Source: Pseudonocardia oceani (GTDB taxonomy: Bacteria > Actinomycetota > Actinomycetes > Mycobacteriales > Pseudonocardiaceae). Taken from it: DNA of 64,000 nucleotides. The notes under the pieces are model-generated. The model saw nothing but the letters and a program-made list of their open reading frames with translations. It ran no database searches and had not been told where the DNA came from. The stretch lies in the NCBI RefSeq assembly GCF_019263585.2, contig NZ_JADQDF010000001.1, forward strand, positions 5,652,501 through 5,716,500, written 5' to 3'. Of the stretch, positions 44,284 to 55,177 are shown one piece after another (position 1 is the stretch's first letter; every line of letters begins with the position of its first letter). The position numbers and the translations under genes were made by a program.

Positions 44284-45619
44284 CGCCGGCGGTGGCCGCG
44301 CGGATCGCGGCGACGGCCGTGGCGGCCCGCCGGCGCAGCTCGACGACGTCGCAGTGCTGCGGGGAGGTCCGTTCGAACGCCTCCTGGAGCCGTTCGAGGT
44401 GGACGACCAGCCTGCTCGCGAGGCCCGTGTCGTCCGCGGCACCGGCCAGCTGCTGCGCGAGAGCGCACATCCGGTGCAGCACCGTCGGGTGTCCCGTGGC
44501 GTGCAGCCGGATCGCGTCGAACACCCGGTCCACCACCTCGGCCTTCCCGGCCCGCGGGGCGATCACCCGCAGCCGGTCGTCCGGGCCGTAGCGGTAGGGC
44601 GAGGGGACGTCCCGGCCGGCCAGGCGGGTGAGGCCGGCCGCGAGGTCGTCGAGCGCGTTCAGCGCGGTGTAGGGGTCGTTGGTGCTCGGCGAGAGCGCCC
44701 GCACCGCCATCTCCTCGAGCACCAGCACGGCGTAGTCGACGTCCTGGTCGGGCGTGCGGGCCCGCCCGATCGTCACACCGGAGAGCACGGCGGGGCCGAG
44801 CCGGTCGTCGACACGGTCCGGTGGCCACAGCAGCGCGACGACCTGGCCGTCCACCACGTGCGCACCGGGCCGGACGTGCAGCGCGACGACGACGTCGTGG
44901 CGCGCGGCGAGGTCGAGCAGCCGGTCCTCGGCCACACCCTGCACGTAGCCGACCCCGTCCGCGCGCACCTCGATGCCCTCGGACCACAGACCGTCCGGCA
45001 CGTCGTGCTCCCCGGCCCCGTCCGGCACCTCCGCCGGGGCGCGGCCCCACCGCTCCGGGTACAGGCGGTCCACCGTCTCGACGAGCTCCGTCCGCACCCG
45101 TCGCGACAGGGTCCCCACCTGCACGGAATCGGCGATGTGGTTGATGAACCACACCAGCACCCCGATCGACAGCACCGCGAGCAGCACGGCCACGTTGACG
45201 GCGAGGTGCGGCACGAACACCTCGTCGGCGCCACCGGGCTCGCGGATCGACCGCAGGGTCAACAGGGAGTACACGAAGGTCGCGGCGTACACACCGAGGA
45301 CGAACTGGTTGCCGCGGTCGGTCATGAAGTTGCGGACCAGCCGCGGGCCGTACGTCGACGACGCCGTGGCCAGCACCGCGATCGTGATCGAGAACGACGT
45401 GGCGGCCACGCCCAGCACCGACCCGGCGATCGCCCCCAGCACGTCGCGGCTCCCCGCCTCGCCGATCCGGGTGGCGAGCACCGCGAACGGTCCCAGGTCG
45501 AGTTCGTCGACCCGTTCGTCGAGGACGATGAGCGCCTCGGCCAGCACCGCGGCCAGCAGGCACAGCAGCCCCGGAAGAAACCAGAAGCTGTCCCGCACCG
45601 TGATCCACCGGGCCCTCAC
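44276..45619 (-). CDS. DUF2254 family membrane protein
   Basis: A 447-residue protein. Four membrane helices occupy the first about 175 residues (SFWFLPGLLCLLAAVLAEAL, AGSVLGVAATSFSITIAVLA, VLGVYAATFVYSLLTLRSI, NVAVLLAVLSIGVLVWFINH). A cytoplasmic region with the conserved DUF2254 blocks IADSVQVGTLSRRVRTELVE and VRALSPSTNDPYTALNALDD follows. The family is widespread and uncharacterised; the architecture suggests a channel or signalling protein. Start GTG 45619, overlapped by the stop of a nine-codon upstream ORF. Confidence 0.88.
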
Positions 45620-45645
45620 CGGGGCCGCTGCCGCTCGTCGTCCAT
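45616..45645 (-). CDS. Nine-codon upstream ORF coupled to the DUF2254 gene
   Basis: ATG 45645 to TGA encodes MDDERQRPR, and the TGA overlaps the GTG of DUF2254 (GTGA). A TAGCGT box at 45654-45659 lies eight bases before the ATG. The main gene has no clear ribosome binding site of its own, so this short ORF may deliver ribosomes to it. It could also be chance. Confidence 0.35.
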   Translation of the reverse strand: MDDERQRPR

Positions 45646-45769
45646 GGACGGTGACGCTAGGCCGCTCCCGGGCCGCGCGCCCGCCGGCCGGGCCGGACGG
45701 CGGCCGGGCGCGGTCGACCACGCCGGGCCGGTTACCGTGCAACCGTCCAGCAGGAGAGGGGAAACCGGC

Positions 45770-47029
45770 GTGATCAGCCCGTCGACGGCCCACCCCGTGG
45801 TGCCCGCGGTGCGGGTGCCCGCGTGGCTGCGCTCGCCGCGCCGGGTCCTGCCGTTCACGGTCCCGCTCCTGGCGCTCGTGCTGGCCGGGCTGGTCGTGCA
45901 CACCGGTGGGCGTCACATCGATCTCGAGGTCTACCGCTTCGGCGTGCAGGCCTGGTTGTCGGGCGGCGACATGTACGGCCCACTGCCCGAGACGTCCGGG
46001 CAGATCGCGCTCCCGTTCATCTACCCGCCGTTCGCGGCGCTGCTGATGACACCGCTGGCGGTGGTGCCGTGGGCCGTCGCCTGGCCGGTGCTGCTCGCGC
46101 TGTCGGTGCTCGCGCTGGGCGCCACGCTCTACGTCTTCGCCCGGCGGCTGTGGCCCTCGGGCGGGCGCGGCGGGGCGCTGTCCACGGCCTCGATCGCGCT
46201 GCCGCTCGCGCTGGCCGTCACGCCCGGGCACGCGATCGACTTCGAGACACCGGTCGAGGGCTTCGCGTACGCGCTCGACCCGGTGCTGCAGACCGTCGAG
46301 TTCGGGCAGGTCAACCTGCTGCTCATGGCTCTGGTCGCGCTCGACTGCCTGGTCGACCACCCGCGCTGGCCGCGCGGGATGCTCATCGGCATCGCGGCCG
46401 CCGTCAAGCTGACGCCGGCCGCGTTCGTGCTGTTCTTCCTGCTGCGCCGCGACTACCGGGCCGCGGGCGTGGCCGTGCTGTCCGGTGTGGTCGCCACTGC
46501 CGCCGCGTTCGCCGTGGCGCCGCGCGAGTCGCTCGCGTTCTGGCTCGGCAACCCCACCGGCGGCGTCAGCGGCTCGCCGTTCTTCACCAACCAGACCGTG
46601 CAGGCCGTGCTGGTGCGCGCCGGGGTCGAGGGCACCGCGCGCACGGTCGCCTGGCTGGCGCTCTCGGCCGCGCTGCTCGCCCTCGTCGTACCGGTGGTCC
46701 GCCGCGCGCCCGCGCCGCTCGCGCTCGTCGCCGTCGCCGGGGTGGCGCTGCTCGCGTCGCCGACGTCCTGGTCGCACCACTGGGTGTGGGTCGCGCCCGC
46801 GCTGCTCGTCGCGGCCGCGTCGGCGTGGCGCGCCCGCTCGTTCGGCTGGGGGCTGGTCACGGTGCTCGCCGCCACGGTCTTCGTCGTCGCGCCGCACCGG
46901 ATCGGGCTGCCGCGGGCCGGGGAGGCCGAGCTCGGCTGGTCGACGTGGCAGCAGGTCGTCGGCAGCACCTACGTGTGGTTCACCGCGATCCTGCTCGTGG
47001 TGATGTTCCTGCGGTGGCGGCGGGCGTGA
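45770..47029 (+). CDS. GT87/DUF2029 family mannosyltransferase-like membrane protein
   Basis: A 419-residue polytopic protein with about ten helices, starting at GTG 45770 after aggagaggg. An early loop has GGRHIDLEVYRFGVQAWLSG GDMYG; GRHIDLEVY carries the catalytic Asp region of GT-C alpha-(1-2)-mannosyltransferases (PimE/Rv2181 type). LPFIYPPFAALLMTPLAVVP and FGQVNLLLMALVALDCLVDH are further GT87 blocks. It should use polyprenyl-phosphomannose to mannosylate lipoglycans in the cell envelope. Confidence 0.87.
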   Translation: MISPSTAHPVVPAVRVPAWLRSPRRVLPFTVPLLALVLAGLVVHTGGRHIDLEVYRFGVQAWLSGGDMYGPLPETSGQIALPFIYPPFAALLMTPLAVVPWAVAWPVLLALSVLALGATLYVFARRLWPSGGRGGALSTASIALPLALAVTPGHAIDFETPVEGFAYALDPVLQTVEFGQVNLLLMALVALDCLVDHPRWPRGMLIGIAAAVKLTPAAFVLFFLLRRDYRAAGVAVLSGVVATAAAFAVAPRESLAFWLGNPTGGVSGSPFFTNQTVQAVLVRAGVEGTARTVAWLALSAALLALVVPVVRRAPAPLALVAVAGVALLASPTSWSHHWVWVAPALLVAAASAWRARSFGWGLVTVLAATVFVVAPHRIGLPRAGEAELGWSTWQQVVGSTYVWFTAILLVVMFLRWRRA

Positions 47030-47088
47030 CCCACGAGGAGCGGCGCCTGCGAGCTCGTCGGCGCCTCCCGAAGCGCCTGCGGCCCTGA
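47026..47088 (+). CDS. Tiny Arg-rich ORF coupled to the mannosyltransferase gene
   Basis: GTG 47026 overlaps the mannosyltransferase stop (GTGA) and encodes 20 residues, VTHEERRLRARRRLPKRLRP, then TGA. The very basic content could be a real micropeptide or a chance frame. Confidence 0.2.
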   Translation: MTHEERRLRARRRLPKRLRP

Positions 47089-47365
47089 CGGGCGTGCTCC
47101 TGGGAACGCTGCTCCGGGCGCTCGCCGTGCCCACCCTGGCCACGGCCGCCGCCGGCGTGCTGCTGCGCCTGCTCCGGCCGCCCCTGCACTACCGGTGGTT
47201 CCGGGTGGGCCCGGGGGAGCGACGCCGGCACGGCCGGGCCGGGGGGGCGGGCTGCCGGCACACCCGCCTCTCGGAGGCGTCGCACCTGCTGGGCGGGGCC
47301 GCGGCGCTGCTGGTGCTCGGTGTCGACGCGCGCGGCGTCGCGCTGGCCGTGACCGGGGACGAGGG
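47089..47365 (+). other. Gap holding a possible truncated membrane-anchor ORF
   Basis: From GTG 47094 a frame reads MLLGTLLRALAVPTLATAAA, GVLLRLLRPPLHYRWFRVGP, which looks like one membrane helix with a basic end. It then turns into Arg/His/Gly-rich translation and continues antisense into the LysR gene. At most a fragment is genuine; I do not call a gene. Confidence 0.25.
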
Positions 47366-48277
47366 TCAGCCGGCCCGCGACGCGATCGCGGCCGCCTCGG
47401 CCACGAGTGCGTCGAGCACCGTCCGCACGGCCGGGCGGGCGGCGGCGCTGGGCCGCAGCACCGCCTCCACCAGCCGCGCGGCCCGGACCCCGGCCAGCGG
47501 GCGGCGGACCAGGCGCCGCCCGCCGCGGTCGTCGGTGGAGTAGCGCGGCAGCAGCGCGATCCCGCGCCCGGCCGCGACGAGCTCCTCGGTGACGGAGAAG
47601 TCGTTGATCCGCTGCACGACGCGCGGCGCGGTGCCGGTGCGCACCGCGAGCGAGCGCAGGACGTCATCGACGGGCCAGCCCACCTCCACGCTGATCCACG
47701 ACTCACCGGCCAGCTCGTCGAGCCGCAGCCTGCGCCGCCGGGCGAGCCGGTGCCCGGGCGGCAGCACGACGTCGAGCGGCTCGCGCAGCAGCGGCACGAC
47801 CTGCCGGCCGGGCGCGGGGCCCGGCCCGTGCTCGTCGCGGTGGGTCACGACGACGTCGAAGTCGGCGGTGAGGGCGACGACGGCGGCCGGGCTCATGTCG
47901 ACGTCGCGGCACGCCACCTCCACGCCCGGTGTCGCATCCAGCCGCGCGAGCACCCCGGCCAGCATCATCCGCGCGCCCGACGGGAACAGCGCCACGCGCA
48001 CCAGCCCGCGCGGCGACGTCAGCAGCCCCTCGACGGCCGCCTCGGCGCGGGCCAGCGCGGCCAGCACCTCCTCGGCCTCCGCGGCGAGCACGCGTCCGGC
48101 GTCGGTGAGGCGCAGGCCGCGTCCGGCCGGCTCGGTGAGCGCGGTGCCGACCTCCTCGGCCAGGGCTTTGAGCTGCTGCGATATCGCCGACGGCGTGAAC
48201 GACAGCGCGGCGGCGACGGCCGTGACCGACCCGCGGTCGGCGAGCTCGCGCAGCACCCGCAGCCGCTGGACATCCAT
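47366..48277 (-). CDS. LysR-family transcriptional regulator
   Basis: A 303-residue LysR protein. The N-terminal helix-turn-helix is MDVQRLRVLRELADRGSVTA, VAAALSFTPSAISQQLKALA. A periplasmic-binding-like effector domain follows (GLVRVALFPSGARMMLAGVL, AELVAAGRGIALLPRYSTDD region). It diverges from an EamA exporter gene by 71 bp, the usual arrangement in which LysR controls the exporter. TAGCGT lies six bases before the ATG at 48277. Confidence 0.92.
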   Translation of the reverse strand: MDVQRLRVLRELADRGSVTAVAAALSFTPSAISQQLKALAEEVGTALTEPAGRGLRLTDAGRVLAAEAEEVLAALARAEAAVEGLLTSPRGLVRVALFPSGARMMLAGVLARLDATPGVEVACRDVDMSPAAVVALTADFDVVVTHRDEHGPGPAPGRQVVPLLREPLDVVLPPGHRLARRRRLRLDELAGESWISVEVGWPVDDVLRSLAVRTGTAPRVVQRINDFSVTEELVAAGRGIALLPRYSTDDRGGRRLVRRPLAGVRAARLVEAVLRPSAAARPAVRTVLDALVAEAAAIASRAG

Positions 48278-48283
48278 GCAGCC

Positions 48284-48289
48284 ACGCTA
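48284..48289 (-). promoter_or_regulatory. TANNNT -10 box for the LysR gene
   Basis: TAGCGT on the minus strand, six bases before the ATG at 48277, a leaderless arrangement. Confidence 0.55.
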
Positions 48290-48310
48290 AACCATCCCTG
48301 CAGAATGATT
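48290..48310. promoter_or_regulatory. LysR-type operator candidate
   Basis: An A+T-rich imperfect palindrome, aaccatccctgcagaatgat, centred on ctgcag, lies immediately upstream of the LysR -10 box in the LysR-EamA divergent region. It contains the AT-N8-AT form of the T-N11-A LysR motif and contrasts with its GC-rich surroundings. Confidence 0.45.
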
Positions 48311-48348
48311 CGCTGGTCTGGAACCACGGTGGCCCGCAGGGTGGAGGG

Positions 48349-49566
48349 GTGCCGCTGCGCCACCGCCTGCTCGCCGTCCTCGTCGCCGCCCTGTGGGGCG
48401 GGAACTTCCTCGCGATACACGTCGGCCTGGAGCACTTCCCCCCGCTGTTCCTGGCGGCGCTGCGGTTCGCACTGATCGCGGTGCCGACGGTGCTGCTCGT
48501 CCCGCGCCCGCAGGTACCGCTGCGCTGGCTGCTGGGCTACGGGCTGGGGTTCGGGACCGTGCAGTTCATCGGGCTGTTCGTCGCGATGGACATCGGGATG
48601 CCGCCGGGGCTGGCGTCGCTGGTGCTGCAGGCGTCGGCCCCGTTCACGGTGCTGCTGGGGGCGCTCCTGCTGCGGGAGCGGCTCGGCGCGCGCCAGTGCG
48701 TCGGGATCGGACTCGCGGTCCTCGGGCTCGCGGCGATCGTGGTGGCTCGGGCGCAGACCGCCGCCGTGCTGCCGGTGCTGCTCACGCTGCTCGGAGCGCT
48801 GGGCTGGGCGTTCGGCAACCTGGCCAACCGCCTCGCGCAGGCGCCGAACCCGCTGCACCTGACGCTGTGGATGTCGGTGGTCCCGCCGGTGCCGCTGCTC
48901 GCGATGTCGTGGCTGACGGAGGGCCCGCAGGCCGGGTTCGCCGCCCTGGTGGCCGCGGCCGGCCCGTCCGGGGTTCCCGGGCTGCTGGCGCTGGCCTACC
49001 TCGTCGTGCCGGCGACCGTGCTCGGCTCCGGGATCTGGACCTGGCTGATGGGCAGGCACCCGGCCGGCGTCGTCGCGCCGTACTCGCTGCTGGTGCCCGT
49101 CGTCGGGATGGGGCTGGCCGCGCTGGTGCTGGGGGAGCGGCCCACCCCGGTCGAACTGGTGGCCGGCACCGTGATCGTCGGGGGTGTCCTGCTGGGCACA
49201 CCCGGGTTCACGGCGCCGGCCACCTCACCGGCCCCGCCTCAGGGCGTTGCGGTCGGGACCGGTGGTACGGCGCGGTCGACGCGGCGGTGGAACCGCATCC
49301 CCGCGAGGCCCCCGAGGACGGCGCCGACCAGGCCGACCACGAGGGCGGCGGCCAGCGCGCCGACGGCGGCCGGGGTGAATGCGGAGGGGTCGACGACGCC
49401 GCCGACGAGGGCGGCGACCGGGGCGAGGTCGACGGGCGTGCCGGACACCGCGATGAGCACCGTCACCGCGACGGCGACGAGCACGGCCCAGATCCACACC
49501 GCGACGCCCTGCCGGGCCCCGTCGAAGCGGGCCATGCGGCCGGCGACGTACCCGCCGCAGAAGTAG
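48349..49566 (+). CDS. EamA/DMT-family exporter with antisense-encoded tail
   Basis: A drug/metabolite transporter of the EamA family with ten helices in two five-helix repeats. It starts at GTG 48349 (VPLRHRLLAVLVAALWGGNF LAIHVGLEHF) and normal sequence ends near residue 300 (VIVGGVLLGTPGF). No stop follows until 49564-49566, adding about 105 Thr/Ala/Arg/Pro-rich residues encoded antisense to the next gene. The tail looks non-functional and may result from a lost stop codon. The substrate is probably an amino acid or metabolite. Confidence 0.88.
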   Translation: MPLRHRLLAVLVAALWGGNFLAIHVGLEHFPPLFLAALRFALIAVPTVLLVPRPQVPLRWLLGYGLGFGTVQFIGLFVAMDIGMPPGLASLVLQASAPFTVLLGALLLRERLGARQCVGIGLAVLGLAAIVVARAQTAAVLPVLLTLLGALGWAFGNLANRLAQAPNPLHLTLWMSVVPPVPLLAMSWLTEGPQAGFAALVAAAGPSGVPGLLALAYLVVPATVLGSGIWTWLMGRHPAGVVAPYSLLVPVVGMGLAALVLGERPTPVELVAGTVIVGGVLLGTPGFTAPATSPAPPQGVAVGTGGTARSTRRWNRIPARPPRTAPTRPTTRAAASAPTAAGVNAEGSTTPPTRAATGARSTGVPDTAMSTVTATATSTAQIHTATPCRAPSKRAMRPATYPPQK

Positions 49567-50048
49567 GCGAGGAACAGCACGACCGCCACGGCGATCGCGG
49601 CCACGATCCCCTCCGGCGGCCCGCCGGGGCCCGTCGTCAGGCCGTAGCCCTGGGTGACGCCCGCGACGATGCCGCTGAGCAGGACCGCGGTGCCCAGTGC
49701 GGTGAGCCAGCCGAAGAACGCCGACCCCCACTTGATGCCGCCGAACTGCCGGCGCTGCTCGGTGCGGGCGGCGCGGCGCTGCTGGCGCGCGGTCAGGGCG
49801 CTACCCCCGGCGGCGCCCGCGGTCCCGGTGGCCACCGTCGGGGCGTCGGAGTAGCCGGAGGAGTAGGTGCCGGGCGGGCGCTGGTCGACCCCGTGCTGGT
49901 CGACCCCGTGCTGGTCGACCCCGTGCTGGTCGGACGCGCGGTGATCGGTCCCGTGGTGGTCGGGGGCGCGGTGGTCGGGCGCGGCGCGCTGATCGGGGGT
50001 CCGGCCCTGGTCGGCCGCTCCCGCTCCGCGGTCGGTGCTGGACGTCAT
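49239..50048 (-). CDS. Membrane protein with His-rich pentapeptide-repeat N-terminus
   Basis: A 269-residue protein from ATG 50048, with gagggag upstream; an in-frame GTG at 50066 is an alternative. Residues about 8-60 are Asp/His/Gln-rich with a five-residue repeat (DQHGVDQHGVDQHGVDQ). A basic linker (RQQRRAARTEQRRQFGGIKW) is followed by four membrane helices (GWLTALGTAVLLSGIVAGVT, GIVAAIAVAVVLFLAYFCGG, AVWIWAVLVAVAVTVLIAVS, ALAAALVVGLVGAVLGGLAG). No family is recognised. The repeats could bind divalent metals. Confidence 0.72.
   Translation of the reverse strand: MTSSTDRGAGAADQGRTPDQRAAPDHRAPDHHGTDHRASDQHGVDQHGVDQHGVDQRPPGTYSSGYSDAPTVATGTAGAAGGSALTARQQRRAARTEQRRQFGGIKWGSAFFGWLTALGTAVLLSGIVAGVTQGYGLTTGPGGPPEGIVAAIAVAVVLFLAYFCGGYVAGRMARFDGARQGVAVWIWAVLVAVAVTVLIAVSGTPVDLAPVAALVGGVVDPSAFTPAAVGALAAALVVGLVGAVLGGLAGMRFHRRVDRAVPPVPTATP
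49881..49985. repeat. 15-bp minisatellite inside the His-rich membrane protein gene
   Basis: Seven 15-bp units: three identical (ctggtcgaccccgtg at 49881, 49896, 49911) then four diverged copies to 49985. They encode pentapeptides of the form D-(Q/H)-(H/R)-(G/A)-x on the minus strand. The identical copies indicate recent expansion. Confidence 0.8.
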
Positions 50049-50140
50049 CTGGGGCTCCCTCGTCACGCCCGTCGATCACGGGCCGTGCGGGGGTGTACCC
50101 ACAACCGGTGACCCACCACACACCGGACGGGCCACCGACG

Positions 50141-51045
50141 TCAGCTCGTGATGTCCTTGCGTCCGAACCGGTACACGGCGGCCGCCCCGAGCACGAGCGC
50201 CCAGGTCAGCGACGAGAACACGCCGCGGGTCATGGCGTCCCAGTCGATGTCGGTGGCGAGCAGGTCCGACCACGCCGTCGAGAAGCGGGTGGGCAGGAAG
50301 TCGCGCAGGTCGCCCAGCGCCGTGATCTGGTTGAGGATCTGGCTGACGATCGACGCCATCACCGCCCCGCCGACGGCCCCGAGCGGCGCGTCCGTGGACA
50401 CCGACAGCAGCAGCGCGAGCGCCGCCACCCAGCTCAGCTGCACGGCCACGTAGAGCGCGCCGAGCAGGACCCGCCCGGCGCCCATGGCGAACGTGAGCGA
50501 CTCCCCGGTCGGGCTGACCAGATTGCCGGCACCGTAGGCCAGGCCGCCCACCAGCAGCGCCACCAGCGGCAGGGTGAGGATCGCGGCGACCGAGAGCCCG
50601 GCCGCGACGACCGCCTTCTGCCGCAGCAGCCGCGCCCGCGGGATCGGCGCGGCGAGCAGGTAGCGCAGGCTCGACCAGGACGCCTCCGCCGCCACCGTGT
50701 CGCCGAAGAACAGCGCGACCACCACGACGAGCAGGAACCCGGCCGAGGCGAACAGCGCGAACACGGCGAAGTTGGTGCCGCTGCCCTGGGCGAGGTCGAC
50801 GAGGTTGAGCGATCCGGTGGGCGGGCCGTCGGGCGCGAGCGAGAAGGCGATCCAGAGGATCACCGGCAGCGCCGCGACCAGCGCGAACGTCACCTGCGTG
50901 CGGCGCCGCCGGAGCTGGCGCACCAGCTCGACGCGCAGCGGGAGCGTCGAGCCGGGCCGGTACGCCGCGGGGGGCGGCCCGGCGGCGAGGGCGCCGACGG
51001 TGCCCTTGCGGGTGCTGGGTCCGGGCGTGCTCGGTCCGGGGCTGG

Positions 51046-51049
<4 letters not shown>
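50141..51049 (-). CDS. ABC transporter permease paired with the hydrolase-ABC fusion
   Basis: A 302-residue ABC-2-type permease. A cytoplasmic Pro/Gly-rich head is followed by an ALVAALPVILWIAFSLAPDG helix, an extracytoplasmic loop, and five more helices (VFALFASAGFLLVVVVALFF, LSVAAILTLPLVALLVGGLA). RYLLAAPIPRARLLRQKAVV is the cytoplasmic coupling segment. GTG 51049 overlaps the stop of the upstream fusion gene, so the two subunits are co-translated and should form one transporter. The transport substrate is unknown. Confidence 0.87.
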
Positions 51050-53850
<2,801 letters not shown>

Positions 53851-53857
53851 TCCTGCG

Positions 53858-53863
53858 ACGCTA
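53858..53863 (-). promoter_or_regulatory. TANNNT -10 box for the hydrolase-ABC gene
   Basis: TAGCGT on the minus strand, seven bases before GTG 53850, a leaderless arrangement. Confidence 0.55.
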
Positions 53864-53896
53864 GGCGACCGGCCGTGACCCGCCCTCAGCCGCCTC

Positions 53897-54202
53897 TCAG
53901 TCCCCGGGATGCGCGACGAGCTCCTCGACGTGCTCGACCGTCGGCGGGCCGTCGAAGAAGGGGCCGACGATGGCGCGCCACTGCGGGAACAGCTCCGACT
54001 CGCGGAAGCCGACGGTGTGCGCCTCGACGGTGTCCCACTCGATGAGCAGCACGAACCGGGTGGGCGTCTCGATGCTGCGGGTGAGGCGGGCGCCGCGGAA
54101 CCCGGGGGTCTGCGCGGCGAGCGCGAGGCCCTCGCGCACGGCGTCGGCGAACTGCTCCTGCTTGTCGGGGAGCACGGCGAAGTCGGCGATCTCGGTGATC
54201 AT
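53897..54202 (-). CDS. ABM-family monooxygenase-like protein
   Basis: A 101-residue antibiotic biosynthesis monooxygenase domain protein: MITEIADFAVLPDKQEQFAD, AQTPGFRGARLTRSIETPTR, FVLLIEWDTVEAHTVGFRES. The W-D-T-VEAHT segment and GPFFDGPPTVEHVEEL end are typical. Its specific reaction is unknown. It follows ligD-Pol by 15 bp and precedes the hydrolase-ABC promoter. Confidence 0.85.
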   Translation of the reverse strand: MITEIADFAVLPDKQEQFADAVREGLALAAQTPGFRGARLTRSIETPTRFVLLIEWDTVEAHTVGFRESELFPQWRAIVGPFFDGPPTVEHVEELVAHPGD

Positions 54203-54217
54203 GACGTCATCCTCGCA

Positions 54218-55174
54218 TCACCGCCGGCGCGCCCGCGCCCGCCGCTTGCCCTCGTGCATGGCGGCCACGCGGGCGACCGGGATGGTGTGGCCCTGCTCGA
54301 CGAGGTCGGCGGGCAGCGCCTGCGGGGCGGGCAGCGCGGCGGCCCACGGGTCGGTGTCGCCGAGCAGACCGGGGGCGGTGCGGATCGTGAAGTCGGTGGG
54401 GTGGACGCCGGCGAGGTCGTCCCAGGCCACCGGGAACGACACGGGCGCCCCGGGACGCACGCGCGGGCTGTAGGCCGCGACGATCGTGGCCCCGCCCGCG
54501 CGGGTGGAGTCGACGAAGACCTTCCCCTCCCGGTCGTCCTTGATGTACGCGGTGGTCGCGACGGCGGGGTCGAGGGCGGCGGCCCGGGCGGCGAGCGCGC
54601 GGGTGGCCGCGGCGGCGTCGTCGACCGCGGAGGGCTCCAGCGGCACGACGACGTGCACGCCCTTCGCCCCGCTCGTCTTGAGCGCGCCCGCGAGCCCGGA
54701 GTCGGCCAGCGCCTGCCGCACGAGCGCGGCGGCCGCCACGACGTGCGCGAAGTCGTCGTCGACCGGGGGGTCGAGGTCGATCACGAGCTGCGTCGCGACG
54801 GTGTCGCCGGCCCGCATGAGCGTCGGGTGGTACTCGACGGCGCGCTGGTTGGCGAACCACAGCAGCGTGCGGCGGTCGTCGCACAGGGCGTAGTGGACCT
54901 CGCGCTGCGAGGCGTGCGCCCACGCCGCCGTGGTGGCGATCCAGTCGGGGGCGTACTTCGGGACGTTCTTCTGCATGAACGGCTCCTGCCCCGGCCGCAC
55001 GCGCACCACCGACAGCGCGCGCCCGGCGAGACCGGGCAGGATCCGGGAGGACACGGCGTCGAGGTAGTCGACGAGGTCGCGCTTGGTGGCGCCGGAGCCG
55101 TCGAACAGGGGGCCGTCGAGGCTGCTGAGCTCGACGCCCTCGCGGCTCTCCTTCGGCGCCTTCTCCTTCGCCAC
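54218..55174 (-). CDS. ligD: LigD-type polymerase domain (NHEJ primase-polymerase)
   Basis: A 318-residue stand-alone PolDom of the archaeo-eukaryotic primase superfamily. Key motifs are the ATKRDLVDYLDAVSSRILPG start, FMQKNVPKYAPDWI, the catalytic QLVIDLDPPVDDDF (D-x-D), KTSGAKGVHVVVP (SGxxGxH) and the later third Asp region in VAWDDLAGVHPTDF. It adds ribonucleotides at double-strand break ends in bacterial NHEJ. No ligase, nuclease domain or Ku gene is adjacent. GTG 55174 begins three bases after the YfcE-like stop. Confidence 0.92.
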   Translation of the reverse strand: MAKEKAPKESREGVELSSLDGPLFDGSGATKRDLVDYLDAVSSRILPGLAGRALSVVRVRPGQEPFMQKNVPKYAPDWIATTAAWAHASQREVHYALCDDRRTLLWFANQRAVEYHPTLMRAGDTVATQLVIDLDPPVDDDFAHVVAAAALVRQALADSGLAGALKTSGAKGVHVVVPLEPSAVDDAAAATRALAARAAALDPAVATTAYIKDDREGKVFVDSTRAGGATIVAAYSPRVRPGAPVSFPVAWDDLAGVHPTDFTIRTAPGLLGDTDPWAAALPAPQALPADLVEQGHTIPVARVAAMHEGKRRARARRR

Positions 55175-55177
55175 CGG

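Noticed and set aside
44354..45769. Extended N-terminus of the GT87 protein back to 44354
   Set aside because: That stretch is antisense to DUF2254. GTG 45770 has a good ribosome binding site and the family start.
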